This document shows, piece by piece, positions 45,801 to 57,296 of a stretch of 64,000 nt of DNA; the stretch's first letter is position 1, and each line of letters starts with the position of its first letter. The notes below the pieces were generated by a model. That model had not been told where the DNA came from, ran no database searches, and worked only from the letters and a program-made list of their open reading frames with translations. The translations under genes and the position numbers were made by a program. The stretch covers positions 344,364-408,363 of the forward strand of contig NZ_ACIS01000004.1 of the NCBI RefSeq assembly GCF_000174355.1, given 5' to 3'. The DNA comes from Pseudogulbenkiania ferrooxidans 2002. GTDB taxonomy: Bacteria > Pseudomonadota > Gammaproteobacteria > Burkholderiales > Chromobacteriaceae.

Positions 45801-46793
45801 GTCTTCGTTGGAGAGGCGGGCGAACAGCGGCAGGATCTCGTAGCCGCGGATGCCGGACTTGCGCAGCTTCTCCGCCGTGTCACGAATCTCGCGCTCGCCG
45901 GGCAGGAACACCAGCATGTCGCCCGGGCCGTGGCGCGAGATTTCGTCCACCGCATCGACGATGGCGTCTTCCATTTCCACTTCACGCTCGTCCTCGTCGC
46001 GCTCCTTGAGCGGGCGGTAGCGCACCTCCACCGGGAAGGTGCGGCCGGAGACCTCGATCACCGGGGCGCCGTCGAAGTGGCGAGCGAAGCGCTCGGCGTC
46101 GATGGTGGCCGAGGTGACGATGACCTTCAGATCCGGCCGGCGCGGCAGCATCTGCTTGAGGTAGCCCAGCAGGAAGTCGATGTTGAGGCTGCGCTCGTGC
46201 GCCTCGTCGATGATGATGGTGTCGTAGGCTTCGAGGTAGCGGTCGGTCTGGGTTTCCGCCAGCAGGATGCCGTCGGTCATCAGCTTGATGACGGATTTGT
46301 CCGAGAGCTTGTCGGTGAAGCGCACCTTGAAGCCGACGTGGGCGCCCAGTTCGCTGCCTAATTCCTGCGCGATGCGTGTCGCCACCGAGCGTGCGGCGAG
46401 CCGGCGCGGCTGGGTGTGGCCGATCAGCCCGTACACGCCGCGTCCCAGTTCCAGGCAGATCTTGGGAATCTGCGTGGTCTTGCCCGAGCCGGTTTCGCCG
46501 CAGATGATCACCACCTGGTGTTTGGCGATGGCGGCGCGGATTTCCTCGCGCTTCTGGTTGACCGGCAGCGCGAGGTCGAATTCCGGCTTGGGCAGGTTGG
46601 CCGAACGCGCTTCAGCGCGGCCCTGCGAGCGGGCTATCTGCTGCGCCACGTCGGCCAGCAGCTTGTCGGTCGGCTGCTGTTTCTTCAGCCGTTGTTCGAC
46701 GTCGGCCAGCTTGCGTTTCAGACCGTGACGGTCGCGGATCAGGCAGGAGGGCAGAGCGGCCTTCAGTTCGGCCAGCGGGCGGGTGGTGGTCAT
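42849..46793 (-). CDS. hrpA: ATP-dependent RNA helicase HrpA
   Basis: DEAH-box helicase of 1314 residues, the expected length for proteobacterial HrpA, which resolves stalled ribosomes or mRNA structures. Walker A G-E-T-G-S-G-K-T (99-106), D-E-A-H (196-199), S-A-T, and Q-R-A-G-R-C-G-R motif VI are present, followed by winged-helix, OB and the long DUF3418 C-terminal region. Three GTTGGCCGAA copies fall within it (43941, 44931, 46596), each encoding S-A-N. The ATG at 46793 begins M-T-T-T-R-P-L-A-E-L; its ribosome site is weak. Confidence 0.95.
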   Translation of the reverse strand: MTTTRPLAELKAALPSCLIRDRHGLKRKLADVEQRLKKQQPTDKLLADVAQQIARSQGRAEARSANLPKPEFDLALPVNQKREEIRAAIAKHQVVIICGETGSGKTTQIPKICLELGRGVYGLIGHTQPRRLAARSVATRIAQELGSELGAHVGFKVRFTDKLSDKSVIKLMTDGILLAETQTDRYLEAYDTIIIDEAHERSLNIDFLLGYLKQMLPRRPDLKVIVTSATIDAERFARHFDGAPVIEVSGRTFPVEVRYRPLKERDEDEREVEMEDAIVDAVDEISRHGPGDMLVFLPGEREIRDTAEKLRKSGIRGYEILPLFARLSNEDQQKIFKPSGGRRIVLATNVAETSLTVPGIKYVIDTGLARLNRYSPRAKVEQLQVEKISQAAARQRAGRCGRVEAGVCVRLYGEDDFNARPAFTDPEIVRSNLAAVILRMAALRLGRVDDFPFLEAPSSRLIADGYQVLTELGAVDEKSELTPVGKELARLPIDPKIGRMLLAARDLGCVREVLIIAAALSIQDPRERPFEAREAAERAQQKFADEKSDFLSFLHLWDFFQDALKHKKSNRQLINLCHEHFLSYLRMREWRELHGQLAEIAAEMGLIQRHEAHADAEPSANLEQLSVKKRQQLDAVAYERLHQALLTGLIGNLGMKSQESDDYLGTRGVHFHVFPGSGLKKAKPKWLVAAELVETTKLYARCVGKVEPEWVEKLAPHLIKYHYFDPHWEKTRGEVVASERVTLYGLTLVPRRPVSYGRIAPEEARELFIRGALVAMEYASNAPWFQRNQQLIREVEQLEHKARRQDVLVDEDALFAFYAERIPAHVVDAASFEAWRKEAEQADPKRLFLTREELMRHAAQHVTVNQFPEWLEHEDGKLRLKYRFEPNHPLDGVTVDVPLAILNRLEPAPFEWLVPGMIREKLQLMIKSLPKQVRRTCVPVPDFVTRFLSANPDTTQPIAPQLARFILRETGGVKVAVDDFDLATLPAHLLFNFRVIDDGKQEIGLGRDLLALQKQFGQAAQLTFRDTSAEFERDDVTSWDFGELPAAIQFARGRQQLTGYPALTLETDKVAIRLYDTEYAAQRAHRQGVVRLLQLQLKEQMKQLGKGLPGMTQLGLQLRGVANIDDLLADAIACICDRAFIGDDEPPRTEKAFNDQKARARTRLPAVIQAVTAYLNQIAGEYQALQPKLAKHKLGRELTEQLGRLVYKGFLSATPWSQLPHLPRYLKAMSLRMDKQVANAQRDGQRAAEIRQLWTLWETRLAEAEDKGEATPALAEFRWKIEELRVSLFAQELKTPYPVSLKRLMKEWESISGK

Positions 46794-46918
46794 GCGTAAA
46801 GAACGGCGAAAACGGGAAAGCGCCGAGTATAGCAGAGGCGGGGGTGGGGCAGACGCCGCGCGCGGGCCGGAAAGCGCCCGCCCGCGCAGCGGACGCGGGC
46901 AGGCGACCCGGGGCCGCT

Positions 46919-47850
46919 CTAATCTGGCTGCGCCGCCGGCACCAGTGCCTGGCACACCGTGGTCTCGTCGAGCTCCGCCGAGCACAGCTCGATGAAGCGG
47001 TAGGCGTAGCTCCTCAGGTAATGGCCGCGGCGCACGGCGATGCGCGAGGTCTGGTGGCCGAACAGCGGCACCGAGTCCACTTCGGCCACGCCTTGGTCGC
47101 GCTGCGCGTCGACCGCCATCGAGGCGACGATGCCCACCCCCATTTCCAGCTCGACGTAGGTCTTGATCACGTCGGCGTCGAGTGCCGCCATCACCACGTC
47201 CGGCACCAGCCCGGCCTCGGCGAAGGCGCGGTCGATCTGGGCGCGGCCGGTGAAGCCTTCGTGGTAGGTGACCAGCGGGTAGTCGGCCAGCGCCTCCAGC
47301 GTCAGCGGCTTGACGCCGTGCAGCGGGTGGCCCGGCGGCGCGATCACGGTGTGGTGCCAGCGGTAGTAGGGGAAGGACACCAGTTCCGGCACCGCCGAGA
47401 TGGCCTCGGTGGCGATGCCAATGTCGGCCTGGCCGTCCAGCAGCAACCGCACCAGTTCGTCCGGACTCGCCTGCAGCAGCACCAGGTGTACCTTGGGGAA
47501 CGCCTGCTTGAACGCCGTCACCACCTTGGGCAGGGCGTAGCGCGCCTGGGTGTGGGTGGTGGCGATGGTGAGCTGGCCCTGGTCGCGCTGGCTGAACTGT
47601 TCGGCCAACCTTTTGACGTTGCCGGCGTCGAGCAGCATGCGCTCGACGATGGTCAGGAGTTCCTTGCCGGGATCGGTCAGGCCGAGGAAGCGCTTGCCCT
47701 TGCGCACGAACAGCTCGACGCCCAACTCGTCCTCCAGGTCCTTGATGTGCTTGCTGACGCCCGATTGCGAGGTGAACAGCGCGTTGGCGACCTCGGTGAG
47801 GTTGAAATTCTGCCGTACCGTCTCGCGGATGATGCGCAGTTGCTGAAAGT

Positions 47851-47854
<4 letters not shown>
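46919..47854 (-). CDS. cysB: LysR regulator of sulfur assimilation CysB
   Basis: 311 residues, beginning [20 protein letters not shown], the specific CysB opening, with helix-turn-helix [16 protein letters not shown]. CysB activates sulfate uptake and cysteine genes with N-acetylserine as inducer. It overlaps the cysA stop (ATGA), so it ends the sulfate-transport transcript and is likely autoregulated with it. A GTTGGCCGAA copy at 47600-47609 encodes L-A-E. Confidence 0.93.
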
Positions 47855-48933
<1,079 letters not shown>

Positions 48934-49039
48934 ATTGCCCTCCTTAGCCACGCCTTGGCGGGCTAACAAAAATCAGTGCCACGGCTCCTGCCGGGTGCGC
49001 CATCCAGAAGGCGACGCAACAACGCAGGAGGCCAGCTTG

Positions 49040-49914
49040 TCAGTCGCGCCGAGCGCGCCATTCCACCCAGCTTTTCACCACCAGGGTCAAGAGCGCCAGC
49101 ATGGCCAGCAGCGAGCCACGGCGAAGGCGGCGGCGAAGTTGTACTCGTTGTAAAGAATCTCGACGTGCAAGGGCAGGGTATTGGTCTCGCCGCGGATGTG
49201 CCCGGACACCACCGACACCGCGCCGAACTCGCCCATGGCGCGGGCGTTGCTCAGGATCACGCCGTACAGCAGCGCCCAGCGGATGTTGGGCAGCGTGACG
49301 TGCCAGAACACCTGCCAGCCGCGCGCGCCCAGCACCACCGCCGCTTCTTCTTCCTCGCGGCCTTGCGCCTGCATCAGCGGGATCAGCTCGCGGGCGATGA
49401 ACGGCACGGTGACGAACACCGTCGCCAGCACGATGCCGGGGATGGCGAAGATGATCTTGATGTCGTGTTCGGACAGCCACGGCCCGAACCAGCCGTGGTT
49501 GCTGAACACCAGCACGTAGACCAGGCCTGCCACCACCGGCGACACCGAGAACGGCAGGTCGATCAGCGTGATCAGGAGCTGCTTGCCGCGGAATTCGAAG
49601 CGGGTGATCGCCCAGGCGGCCGCCACGCCGAACACCAGGTTGAGCGGCACCGAGATCGCCGCCGCGCTCAGCGTGAGCCAGATCGCCGAGCGGGCATCGG
49701 GCTCGGTCAGCGCCTCGAGATAGGTGCCCCAGCCCTTGGCCAGGGCCTCGACGAACACCACCGCGAGCGGCAGCAGCAGGAACACGGCGAAGAAGCCCAG
49801 TGCCGCCACCAGAATGCCGGCCTTGACCCAGGGGTTTTCACGGGTGGCCTGGCGGCTTTCCAGCAGCGCGGCGCGGTCGTGCTGGGCGTACAGATTGCTG
49901 ACAGTTGCACTCAT
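49040..49914 (-). pseudogene. cysW: Sulfate ABC transporter permease CysW, frameshift near 3' end
   Basis: Membrane permease of the sulfate importer. The frame from 49914 reads correct CysW sequence through [12 protein letters not shown], then breaks at about 49115-49119. Another frame continues with the expected [24 protein letters not shown] to a stop at 49040. One missing base (V-A-S-L-L restored by adding one) explains it. As read, the protein ends at 49087 and loses the last membrane helix. Because the downstream residues are still well conserved, a sequencing deletion is as likely as a real mutation. The start overlaps the cysT stop (TAATG). Confidence 0.85.
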
Positions 49915-50750
49915 TACGCGCTCCTCCCGCTACGTTTCGCTTGCCACGCCTGCAGCCCGTTGATCGCCAACAGCAGCAGGAAGGACACCACCAGCATCAC
50001 GCTGGCAATCGCCGTGGCGCCGCGGTAATCGTATTGTTCGAGCTTGCTGATGATCATCAGCGGGGTGATTTCCGACACCATCGGGATGTTGCCGGCGATG
50101 AAGATCACCGAGCCGTACTCGCCGACGGCGCGCGCGAAGGCCAGCGCGAAACCGGTCATCAACGCCGGCTGCAGTGCCGGCAGGATGACGTGGCGGAAGG
50201 TCTGCCAGCGGTGCGCGCCGAGGCTGGTGGCGGCTTCTTCCAGCTCGGTGTCGAGGTCTTCCAGCACCGGCTGCACCGTGCGCACCACGAAGGGCAGGCC
50301 GATGAACACAAGCGCCACCAGCACGCCGAGCGGGCCGAATGCCACCTTGATGCCCAGCGGCTCGAGATGGCGGCCGATCCAGCCGTTGCCGGCGTAGAGC
50401 GCGGTGAGCGCGATGCCGGCCACCGCGGTGGGCAAGGCGAACGGCAGGTCGACCAGGGCATCGACCAGCTTCTTGCCGGGAAAGCGGTAGCGCACCAGCG
50501 ACCACGCCAACAGCAGGCCGAACACGCTGTTGATGGCGGCGGCCAGCAACGCCATGCCGAAGCTCAGGCGGTACGAGGCCAGCACGCGCGGCGCCGTGAC
50601 GGTTTGCCAGAACGCGTCCAGCGGCATGGCGGCGGTCTTGATGAACACCGCCGCGAGCGGGATCAGCACGATCAGCGACAGGTAGCTGATGGTGTAGCCC
50701 AGTGACAGCGTGAACCCCGGCAAGACGCGCGGGAGGGTGGCGGACTTCAT
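49914..50750 (-). CDS. cysT: Sulfate ABC transporter permease CysT
   Basis: 278 residues, about six membrane spans, with the binding-protein-dependent permease loop ([22 protein letters not shown]). Begins the cysT-cysW-cysA-cysB transcript. The ATG at 50750 follows GGGAGGTAG. Confidence 0.95.
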   Translation of the reverse strand: MKSATLPRVLPGFTLSLGYTISYLSLIVLIPLAAVFIKTAAMPLDAFWQTVTAPRVLASYRLSFGMALLAAAINSVFGLLLAWSLVRYRFPGKKLVDALVDLPFALPTAVAGIALTALYAGNGWIGRHLEPLGIKVAFGPLGVLVALVFIGLPFVVRTVQPVLEDLDTELEEAATSLGAHRWQTFRHVILPALQPALMTGFALAFARAVGEYGSVIFIAGNIPMVSEITPLMIISKLEQYDYRGATAIASVMLVVSFLLLLAINGLQAWQAKRSGRSA

Positions 50751-50763
50751 GCGCTACCTCCCT

Positions 50764-50923
50764 TGCTTGGTGAACGATTGGACATATGGCGGCTCCCCCT
50801 TAATAACCGAAACCAGCATATAAGCAGTTCCCTTATTCTAAAAATAAGGAATTCTTCGATGCTTATTCGAATTCCAGAAAAGGGAATCGGGCAGGTGCCG
50901 ATAACCGGAATGCCTGTCGATAA
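50764..50923 (-). promoter_or_regulatory. Control region of the cysT operon with paired CTTATTC motifs
   Basis: AT-rich 160 bases before cysT. Two CTTATTC heptamers (50832-50838, 50862-50868) are spaced exactly 30 bases, and CCTTATT/AATAAGG forms a 7-bp dyad around CTAAA. CysB sites are AT-rich with TTATTC-like halves, so this is a good candidate CysB binding region; a TATATG-like -10 is on the minus strand at about 50815-50820. Confidence 0.5.
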
Positions 50924-50957
50924 CAAAAAAAACACGCCGGTCGGACGACGCGGCGTG
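50924..50957 (-). terminator. Intrinsic terminator of sbp
   Basis: On the minus strand CACGCCG and CGGCGTG (50957-50951 and 50939-50933) with an 11-base loop, followed by eight T. About 38 bases after the sbp stop. Confidence 0.88.
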
Positions 50958-50994
50958 ATGAAGTGGAGAACGGCTGAGCGGAGGCGGTGTCGGC

Positions 50995-51999
50995 TTAGCG
51001 GGCCTGGATCTGATCGAACACGCCGCCGTCGGCGAAGTGGGTCTTCTGCGCCTTGCTCCAGCCGCCAAACACCTGGTCGATGGTGAATAGCTTCACCTTG
51101 CTGAACTGGCTGGCGTACTTGGCGGCAATCCTGGCGTCGCGCGGACGGTAGTAGTTCTGCGCCGCCAGCTCCTGGCCCTCCGGGCTGTACAGGTACTGCA
51201 GGTAGGCCTCGGCCACCTTGCGCGTGCCGTGCTTGTCGACCACCTTGTCCACCACGCTGACCGGCGGCTCGGCCAGGATGGAGACCGAAGGCGTGACGAT
51301 GTCGAACTTGTCCGGCCCCAGCTCCTTGGTGGAGAGGTAGGCCTCGTTTTCCCACGCCAGCAGCACGTCGCCGATGCCGCGCTGGGTGAAGGTGACGGTG
51401 GCGCCGCGCGCGCCGGAATCCAGCACCTTGACGTGCTGGTAGACCTTCTTGACGAAGTCCCTGGCCTTGGCGTCGTTGCCGCCCGGCTGCTTCAGTGCGT
51501 AACCCCACGCCGCCAGGTAGTTCCAGCGTGCGCCGCCGGAGGTTTTCGGGTTCGGCGTCACCACGTCCACGCCCGGCTTGATCAGGTCGTTCCAGTCGTG
51601 GATGCCTTTGGGGTTGCCCTTGCGCACCAGGAACACGATGGTCGAAGTGTACGGCGAGGCGTTGTTGGGCAGGCGTTTCTGCCAGTTCGGCGGGATCAGC
51701 TTGGCTTCGGTGTTCAAGGCGTCCACGTCGTAGCCCAGCGCCAGCGTCACCACGTCGGCCTCCAGACCGTCGATCACCGCGCGCGCCTGCTTGCCGGAGC
51801 CGCCGTGCGACTGCTTGACGCTGACGGCTTCACCGGTCTTGGCCTTCCAGTACTTGGCGAAGGCGGTGTTGAAGTCCTGGTACAGCTCGCGCGTCGGGTC
51901 GTAGGAGACGTTGAGCAGGGAGACGTCGGCCAGGGCCGGGGCGGCGGCGCCCAGCAGGGTGAGGGTGGAGGCCAGAACGGTGAAGGTGCGCAAGGACAT
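50995..51999 (-). CDS. sbp: Periplasmic sulfate-binding protein
   Basis: 334 residues with a signal peptide ([20 protein letters not shown]). The mature part begins [16 protein letters not shown], with [10 protein letters not shown] and [13 protein letters not shown], diagnostic for Sbp/CysP. It delivers sulfate to CysTWA. It has its own terminator before cysT, so its level is partly independent of the permease genes. Confidence 0.95.
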   Translation of the reverse strand: MSLRTFTVLASTLTLLGAAAPALADVSLLNVSYDPTRELYQDFNTAFAKYWKAKTGEAVSVKQSHGGSGKQARAVIDGLEADVVTLALGYDVDALNTEAKLIPPNWQKRLPNNASPYTSTIVFLVRKGNPKGIHDWNDLIKPGVDVVTPNPKTSGGARWNYLAAWGYALKQPGGNDAKARDFVKKVYQHVKVLDSGARGATVTFTQRGIGDVLLAWENEAYLSTKELGPDKFDIVTPSVSILAEPPVSVVDKVVDKHGTRKVAEAYLQYLYSPEGQELAAQNYYRPRDARIAAKYASQFSKVKLFTIDQVFGGWSKAQKTHFADGGVFDQIQAR

Positions 52000-52113
52000 G
52001 GGGCGGTTCCTGTTTCGGTTTGGAATGGTCACCACTGTAGCCACGCCGTTTTGTTTCCCGAACCAAGAAAAACGGCAAAGCAAATTCCTTGCGCTGATTT
52101 GGCGCCGCGCGGT

Positions 52114-53595
52114 TCAGGCGGCCTGGTGCTGGAACTGGCTGACGCTGGCGCCCAGCTCGTCGATCAGGCCGTCGAGGCGGTGGGTGGCGTCGGCGATGGT
52201 CTCGGTTTCCGCCGTCAGCGTGCGCGTGGCTTCGCCCATCGCCGTGATGGTGCCGGCGAACTGGACGAAGCCCTGGTTCTGGCTGGCCTCGGCGCTCGAC
52301 ACCTGCCGCAGCAGCCCGCCCAGGCGGTGGGTGTCGCCGATGATGCCGGCGAGCCTGTCCTGCGCCGCCAGGGCGTGGCTGCGTCCGGCCTGCATCTGGG
52401 TGTTGCCGTCGCGCATGGCGTCGACCGACTGGTTGGTGCCGTCGACGATGAGGCGGATCTTCTGCTCGATCTCGAGCGTGGCGCCCTGCGTTCTTTCGGC
52501 CAACTTGCGTACCTCGTCCGCCACCACGGCGAAGCCGCGTCCCGATTCGCCGGCGCGCGCCGCCTCGATCGCGGCGTTGAGCGCCAGCAGGTTGGTCTGC
52601 TCGGCGATGTCGCGGATCAGCTGCACGATGCCGCTCACCTCGGCGCTGCATTTTTCCAGCGCCTCGAGCTGGATGGCGGCATGCGAGATCACCTGGCCGG
52701 CCTGGTTGAGCTGCTCCACCGCCTGGTCCATGGCCTGCCCGCCCAGGCTGGCGGCCTGGCCGGCGTCCTCCGCCATGCGCGTGGCGCTGATCGACTGCTC
52801 GGTGTTTTCACCGGTGACCACCGCCATCTGCTGCGCCGACACCACCATGTCTTCGGTGCGCTGGCGCTGCTCGGCCATGGTGCGTGCCATCAGCGTGGTG
52901 CTGCTGGCGATCTCGCGGCTGGCCGAGGCGGCGGCGTGGATCGAGCGCCTCACCTGCTCCATCATCTGCTGCATGGCCTGGGTGGCGCGTTCGGCTTCGG
53001 TGCGCGCCGTCTCCAGTTTCTGGAAGCCCTGCGCCTTGGCCTTGTCGAAGGCCCAGGCCAGGCTCAGCACCACCAGCGACAGGCCGGCCAGCGACTTGGC
53101 CAGGAGCCTGGGATGCTCATCGGCGGGAATCGGCACCTCGGGCAGGGCGCCCGGATCGCTCTCGAGCAGCAGGAACAGGCCGATGGCGAGCAGCGTCAGC
53201 AGCGTCCACGCCACGCCCGAGCGCCGCCCGCCGACGAAGATCGCGGTGAACGGGATCGAGGCGTACCACACCACACTGGACGACAGGATGCCGCCGTTGA
53301 CGTAGCCCATCCAGCCCACCAGCGCGAACATGCAGCCGATGGTGAACTCGGCGGTGAAGCGGATGGCGCCGGTGAGCTTGAGCAGCACCGGGCCCAGCAG
53401 CAGGCCGGCGCCGCCGGCCAGGAGACCCCAGGCCATGGCCGGGTGGTGCAGCTCGAAATAGGACAGCGCGAACACCGGCACGATCAGCCCGGCCAGCAGC
53501 CCGACGCTGATCACGGTGCGGGCGCGGATGGCCAGCTCGTGCGACTCGCGCACCCGATCCGGAATGAACCATTCGGTAATGTGGCGGATAGCCAT
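52114..53595 (-). CDS. Methyl-accepting chemotaxis protein with polytopic membrane N-terminus
   Basis: 493 residues. The first 190 hold about five or six hydrophobic spans ([42 protein letters not shown]) with no large periplasmic domain and no clear HAMP. Then comes the signalling coiled coil with [21 protein letters not shown]. The ATG at 53595 follows GGGAGG. The sensor is probably inside the membrane, for example energy state or a membrane compound. A GTTGGCCGAA copy at 52495-52504 encodes L-A-E. Confidence 0.88.
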   Translation of the reverse strand: MAIRHITEWFIPDRVRESHELAIRARTVISVGLLAGLIVPVFALSYFELHHPAMAWGLLAGGAGLLLGPVLLKLTGAIRFTAEFTIGCMFALVGWMGYVNGGILSSSVVWYASIPFTAIFVGGRRSGVAWTLLTLLAIGLFLLLESDPGALPEVPIPADEHPRLLAKSLAGLSLVVLSLAWAFDKAKAQGFQKLETARTEAERATQAMQQMMEQVRRSIHAAASASREIASSTTLMARTMAEQRQRTEDMVVSAQQMAVVTGENTEQSISATRMAEDAGQAASLGGQAMDQAVEQLNQAGQVISHAAIQLEALEKCSAEVSGIVQLIRDIAEQTNLLALNAAIEAARAGESGRGFAVVADEVRKLAERTQGATLEIEQKIRLIVDGTNQSVDAMRDGNTQMQAGRSHALAAQDRLAGIIGDTHRLGGLLRQVSSAEASQNQGFVQFAGTITAMGEATRTLTAETETIADATHRLDGLIDELGASVSQFQHQAA

Positions 53596-53663
53596 GTTGA
53601 ATCCTCCCGTTCCTCGATTGTTATGTCGTTGTTTGTTGTGTGTTTTTCGGGGCGTGCAAACGT

Positions 53664-53714
53664 AAAAAACCCGTTGCATCAATCTAAAACAAGTGTTTGA
53701 TTGATGCAACGGGT
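53664..53714 (-). terminator. Strong intrinsic terminator after pta
   Basis: Perfect 16-bp stem (53669-53684 with 53699-53714), 14-base loop, followed on the minus strand by TTTTTT. About 50 bases past the pta stop. Confidence 0.9.
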
Positions 53715-53722
53715 CGAGCCGC

Positions 53723-53745
53723 GGCGTGGTGTGTTTCACCACGCC
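53723..53745 (-). other. Second hairpin after pta
   Basis: GGCGTGGTG and CACCACGCC, perfect 9-bp stem with TGTTT loop, between the pta stop and the main terminator. It may protect the transcript end. Confidence 0.6.
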
Positions 53746-53764
53746 GGGCGGGAGCGGGGCGGCT

Positions 53765-55852
53765 TCAGCCAGCCTGCTGGTCGGCCTGGATCGCGGTCAG
53801 CGCGATAGTGTAGACGATGTCGTCGACCAGCGCGCCGCGCGACAGGTCGTTCACCGGCTTTCTCAGCCCCTGCAGCATCGGGCCGACGCTGACCACGTTG
53901 GCCGAACGCTGCACCGCCTTGTAGGTGGTGTTGCCGGTGTTGAGTTCGGGGAACACGAACACCGTGGCGCGGCCTGCCACCGGGCTGTCCGGTGCCTTCT
54001 GCCGGCCGACGCTCTCCACGCTGGCGGCGTCGTACTGCATCGGGCCGTCGATGATCAGGTCGGGGCGCTTCTCGCGCGCCAGCCGCGTCGCTTCGCGCAC
54101 CTTCTCCACGTCGTCGCCGCTGCCGGACGAGCCGGTGGAGTAGGAGATCATCGCCACGCGCGGCGGGATGCCGAAGGCGGCGGCGGAATCGGCCGACTGG
54201 ATGGCGATGTCGGCCAGTTCGTCGGCGCTCGGGTCCGGGTTCACCGCGCAGTCGCCGTAGACCAGCACCTGCTCCGGCATCAGCATGAAAAACACCGACG
54301 ACACCAGTTTCGCCTCGGGCGCGGTCTTGATCAGCTGCAGCGCCGGGCGGATGGTGTTGGCGGTGGTGTGCACTGCGCCCGACACCAGGCCGTCCACCTC
54401 GTCCAGCGCCAGCATCATGGTGCCCAGCACCACGTTGTCCTCCAGCTGCTGCTCGGCCATCGGCGCGTTGAGGCCCTTGTTCTTGCGCAGTTCGATCATC
54501 GGCTCGATGTAGCGGCCACGCACCTCGTTCGGGTCCATGATCTCGATGTCGGCCGGCAGTGCCACGCCTTGCGCCTCGGCCACCTGTTCGATCTCGGCGC
54601 GGCTGCCGATCAGCACGCACTGTGCGATGCGCTTCTCGTGGCAGATCGCGGCGGCCTTGATGGTGCGCGGCTCGTTGCCCTCCGGCAGCACGATGCGCTT
54701 GTTGGCCTGGCGCGCCTTTTCCATCAGCTGGAAGCGGAACGCCGGGGGCGGCAGACGGTGCTCGCGCGGCGCGCCGACACGGTTGCGCAGCGCCTTGGCG
54801 TCGAGGTGCTCGGCGACGAAGTCGATCACCTGTTCCATGCGCTCCAAATCGTCGGCCGGCACCTGCAGGCTCATATTGGTCAGCAGGCTGGTGGTTTCCA
54901 GCGTGTTCGACTCCGAAGCCAGCACCGGCAGGCCGCTGGTGAAGGCCTGGTGGCACAGCTGCTGGATGCGCGGATCCGGCATCGCGTCGCAGGTCAGCAG
55001 CAAGCCGGCCAGCGGCACGCCGTTCATGCTGGCCATGGCGGTGGCGAGCACGATGTCCTCGCGGTCGCCCGGCGTCACGATCAGCGCGCCCGGTTTCAGC
55101 AGGTGCACGATGTTGGGCACGGTGCGCGCGGTGATCACGGTGCTGCGCACGCGGCGGCGCGTCATCTGGCCGGCGTGCACCAGGCGCGCCTTGAGATAGT
55201 TGGCCACGTCCAGCGTGCGCGGCGCCAACAGCTCGGGTTCGAGCGGAATCGCGCCCAAGAGCGGCAGGCGGTTGTGCTGCAGCGCCTGGCTCGACTCCAG
55301 GATCTCCAGCGCCATCTGCGCGGTGTCATGCTGCTTCGAGACGCGGTTGAGGATGTAGCCGGCGGTGCTGCCGTGGTCGCCGCCGAACGCTTGGATGCTG
55401 ATTTCCAGCTGTTCCGCGATCTCGTGGCTGGCCAGCTTGTCGGCGGCGCCGACCAGGATGGTTTGCGCCTGCAGGTTGCGTGCGATCCGGGTGTTGAGAA
55501 AGGTGGAGTAGGGGTGCTTCTGGTCCGGCACCAGTCCCTCCACGATCACCACGTCGACGTTGCGGGCCGCCTGCTGGTACAGGCTGACCACCTCTTCCAT
55601 CAGCTGGTCGACCTGGCCCTGGCTGAGGAAATGCTCCACCCGCTCCATCGTGAGCGGCTCCGGCGAGGCCAGGTGACAGATGGCGCGGGCGAAGTGGGTG
55701 GAGCGCTCGGGTTCGTGATGGCCGGCACCCTGGGCGATCGGCTTGACGAAACCGACGCGCAGCCCGGCCTGCTCCAGCGCGCGGATCATGCCCAGCGCCA
55801 CCGAGGTCAGCCCGGCGTCAAAGCCCAGCGGGGCCAGAAAGAAGGTCTGCAT
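53765..55852 (-). CDS. pta: Phosphate acetyltransferase
   Basis: Converts acetyl-CoA and phosphate to acetyl phosphate. 695 residues, the long form: N-terminal P-loop-like domain (about 1-200), DRTGG domain (about 220-330), and C-terminal PTA_PTB catalytic domain (about 370-690: [26 protein letters not shown]). A GTTGGCCGAA copy at 53897-53906 reads S-A-N. Its start is 15 bases after the ackA stop. Confidence 0.96.
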   Translation of the reverse strand: MQTFFLAPLGFDAGLTSVALGMIRALEQAGLRVGFVKPIAQGAGHHEPERSTHFARAICHLASPEPLTMERVEHFLSQGQVDQLMEEVVSLYQQAARNVDVVIVEGLVPDQKHPYSTFLNTRIARNLQAQTILVGAADKLASHEIAEQLEISIQAFGGDHGSTAGYILNRVSKQHDTAQMALEILESSQALQHNRLPLLGAIPLEPELLAPRTLDVANYLKARLVHAGQMTRRRVRSTVITARTVPNIVHLLKPGALIVTPGDREDIVLATAMASMNGVPLAGLLLTCDAMPDPRIQQLCHQAFTSGLPVLASESNTLETTSLLTNMSLQVPADDLERMEQVIDFVAEHLDAKALRNRVGAPREHRLPPPAFRFQLMEKARQANKRIVLPEGNEPRTIKAAAICHEKRIAQCVLIGSRAEIEQVAEAQGVALPADIEIMDPNEVRGRYIEPMIELRKNKGLNAPMAEQQLEDNVVLGTMMLALDEVDGLVSGAVHTTANTIRPALQLIKTAPEAKLVSSVFFMLMPEQVLVYGDCAVNPDPSADELADIAIQSADSAAAFGIPPRVAMISYSTGSSGSGDDVEKVREATRLAREKRPDLIIDGPMQYDAASVESVGRQKAPDSPVAGRATVFVFPELNTGNTTYKAVQRSANVVSVGPMLQGLRKPVNDLSRGALVDDIVYTIALTAIQADQQAG

Positions 55853-55867
55853 GAAATCGTTCCTGTC

Positions 55868-57070
55868 TTAGCGGGTGAGGGCGGCGGGCGTGGCCAGGGC
55901 GGCGGTGTCCAGCGCGATCATCAGTTCTTCGTTGGTGTTGATCACCAGCGCCGGCACCGAGCCCGGCGCGGTGATGCAGCCCGCCTGGCCGCGCACGCAG
56001 CGATCGTTGGCATCGGTGTCCAGCCGCAGGCCGAGGAAGCCCAGCAGCTTGACCACGCGTTCGCGCAGGTAGGACGAGTTCTCGCCGATGCCGCCGGTGA
56101 ACAGCACCGCGTCGAGCCGGCCCAGCGCCACCGTCAGGGCGGCGATCTGCTTGGCCAGACGGTAGCTGAACACCTCCAGCGCCAGCTGCGCGGCGCCGTC
56201 GCCGGCCAGGGCGGCGTCTTCCAGTTCACGGCAGTCGCTCGAGAGCTCCGACAGACCCAACAGCCCGCTCTGCTTGTTCAGCAGTTCGGTAATGGCGTTG
56301 ACGTCGAGCTTCAGCTCGCTGGCCAGGTAGCCGAACAGCCCCGGGTCGACGTCGCCGGAGCGGGTGCCCATCACCAAGCCTTCGAGCGGAGTCAGCCCCA
56401 TGGTGGTATCGACACTTTTGCCGCCGAGGATGGCCGCCGCCGAGGCGCCGTTGCCGAGGTGGGCGCAGACCAGGGCGGTTTCCTCGAGCGGCTTGCCCAG
56501 CATGCGTGCGGCTTCGGCACTGACAAAGCGGTAGCTGGTGCCGTGAAAGCCGTAGCGGCGCACGCCGTGCTCGCGGTACAGCGCCATCGGCACCGGGTAG
56601 AGGTAGGCGCGCTGCGGCATGCTCTGGTGGAAGGCGGTATCGAACACCGCCACCTGCGGCAGGCCGGGGAAGCAGGCGATGGCGGTGCGGATGCCCAGCA
56701 CGTGGGCCGGGTTGTGCAGCGGCGCCAGGCGGGCGCAGTCTTCGATGGCGGCGATCACCTCGTCATCGATGAGGGTGGAGGCCTTGAAGCGTTCGCCGCC
56801 GTGCACCACGCGGTGGCCGATGGCCTGCACGCTGTCGAACAGTCCGCGCCCTTGCAGTTGGGCGAGGATGGCACGCATCGCCGCGGCGTGGTTGCCTTCG
56901 GCCAACGTCTGCACCGTTTTCTCGCCTTGATGCTTGAAGGTGATCTGGGCGTCGTCGAGCCCCAGCTTTTCGGCGAGGCCGGTCAGGCTGGCGTGCTGCG
57001 TGGTGGTGTCGATGAGGGCGAATTTCAGCGAGGAGCTGCCGCAGTTGATGACGAGAATGCTCGAACTCAT
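55868..57070 (-). CDS. ackA: Acetate kinase
   Basis: Makes ATP and acetate from acetyl phosphate. 400 residues with V-I-N-C-G-S-S-S-L-K (Asn9), H-R-V-V-H-G-G, F-D-T-A-F-H, G-T-R-S-G-D-V-D-P and F-T-G-G-I-G-E-N. A GTTGGCCGAA copy at 56897-56906 encodes L-A-E. First gene of the ackA-pta pair, also useful for propionate given the prp genes here. Confidence 0.97.
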   Translation of the reverse strand: MSSSILVINCGSSSLKFALIDTTTQHASLTGLAEKLGLDDAQITFKHQGEKTVQTLAEGNHAAAMRAILAQLQGRGLFDSVQAIGHRVVHGGERFKASTLIDDEVIAAIEDCARLAPLHNPAHVLGIRTAIACFPGLPQVAVFDTAFHQSMPQRAYLYPVPMALYREHGVRRYGFHGTSYRFVSAEAARMLGKPLEETALVCAHLGNGASAAAILGGKSVDTTMGLTPLEGLVMGTRSGDVDPGLFGYLASELKLDVNAITELLNKQSGLLGLSELSSDCRELEDAALAGDGAAQLALEVFSYRLAKQIAALTVALGRLDAVLFTGGIGENSSYLRERVVKLLGFLGLRLDTDANDRCVRGQAGCITAPGSVPALVINTNEELMIALDTAALATPAALTR

Positions 57071-57296
57071 AGGCTTAGTCTTGCAAATTACGGGTGAATG
57101 ATAAAAAAACGCGTCTCCCGTGGTGTTTCGACAAACAGTCGGCTCGCAGGCCGCGGTCTGGGCCGGCGGCGGCGAGTCGTCCCCGTGGCATGGCTGCCCG
57201 CCGGTGTGTGTTGGCGGGTAGTGCCTGCAGGGCGTGGCCCGGTGGCGGTTGTGTTACGGCACCTGGCGTGACTGTGTCGAAGTGTGTGCGGCGCAG

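Noticed and set aside
43131..46361. Plus-strand frame of over 1000 codons opposite hrpA
   Set aside because: Antisense shadow of a well-conserved helicase gene.
53726..57097. Plus-strand frame of over 1100 codons opposite pta and ackA
   Set aside because: Antisense shadow spanning two unrelated conserved genes and their gap.
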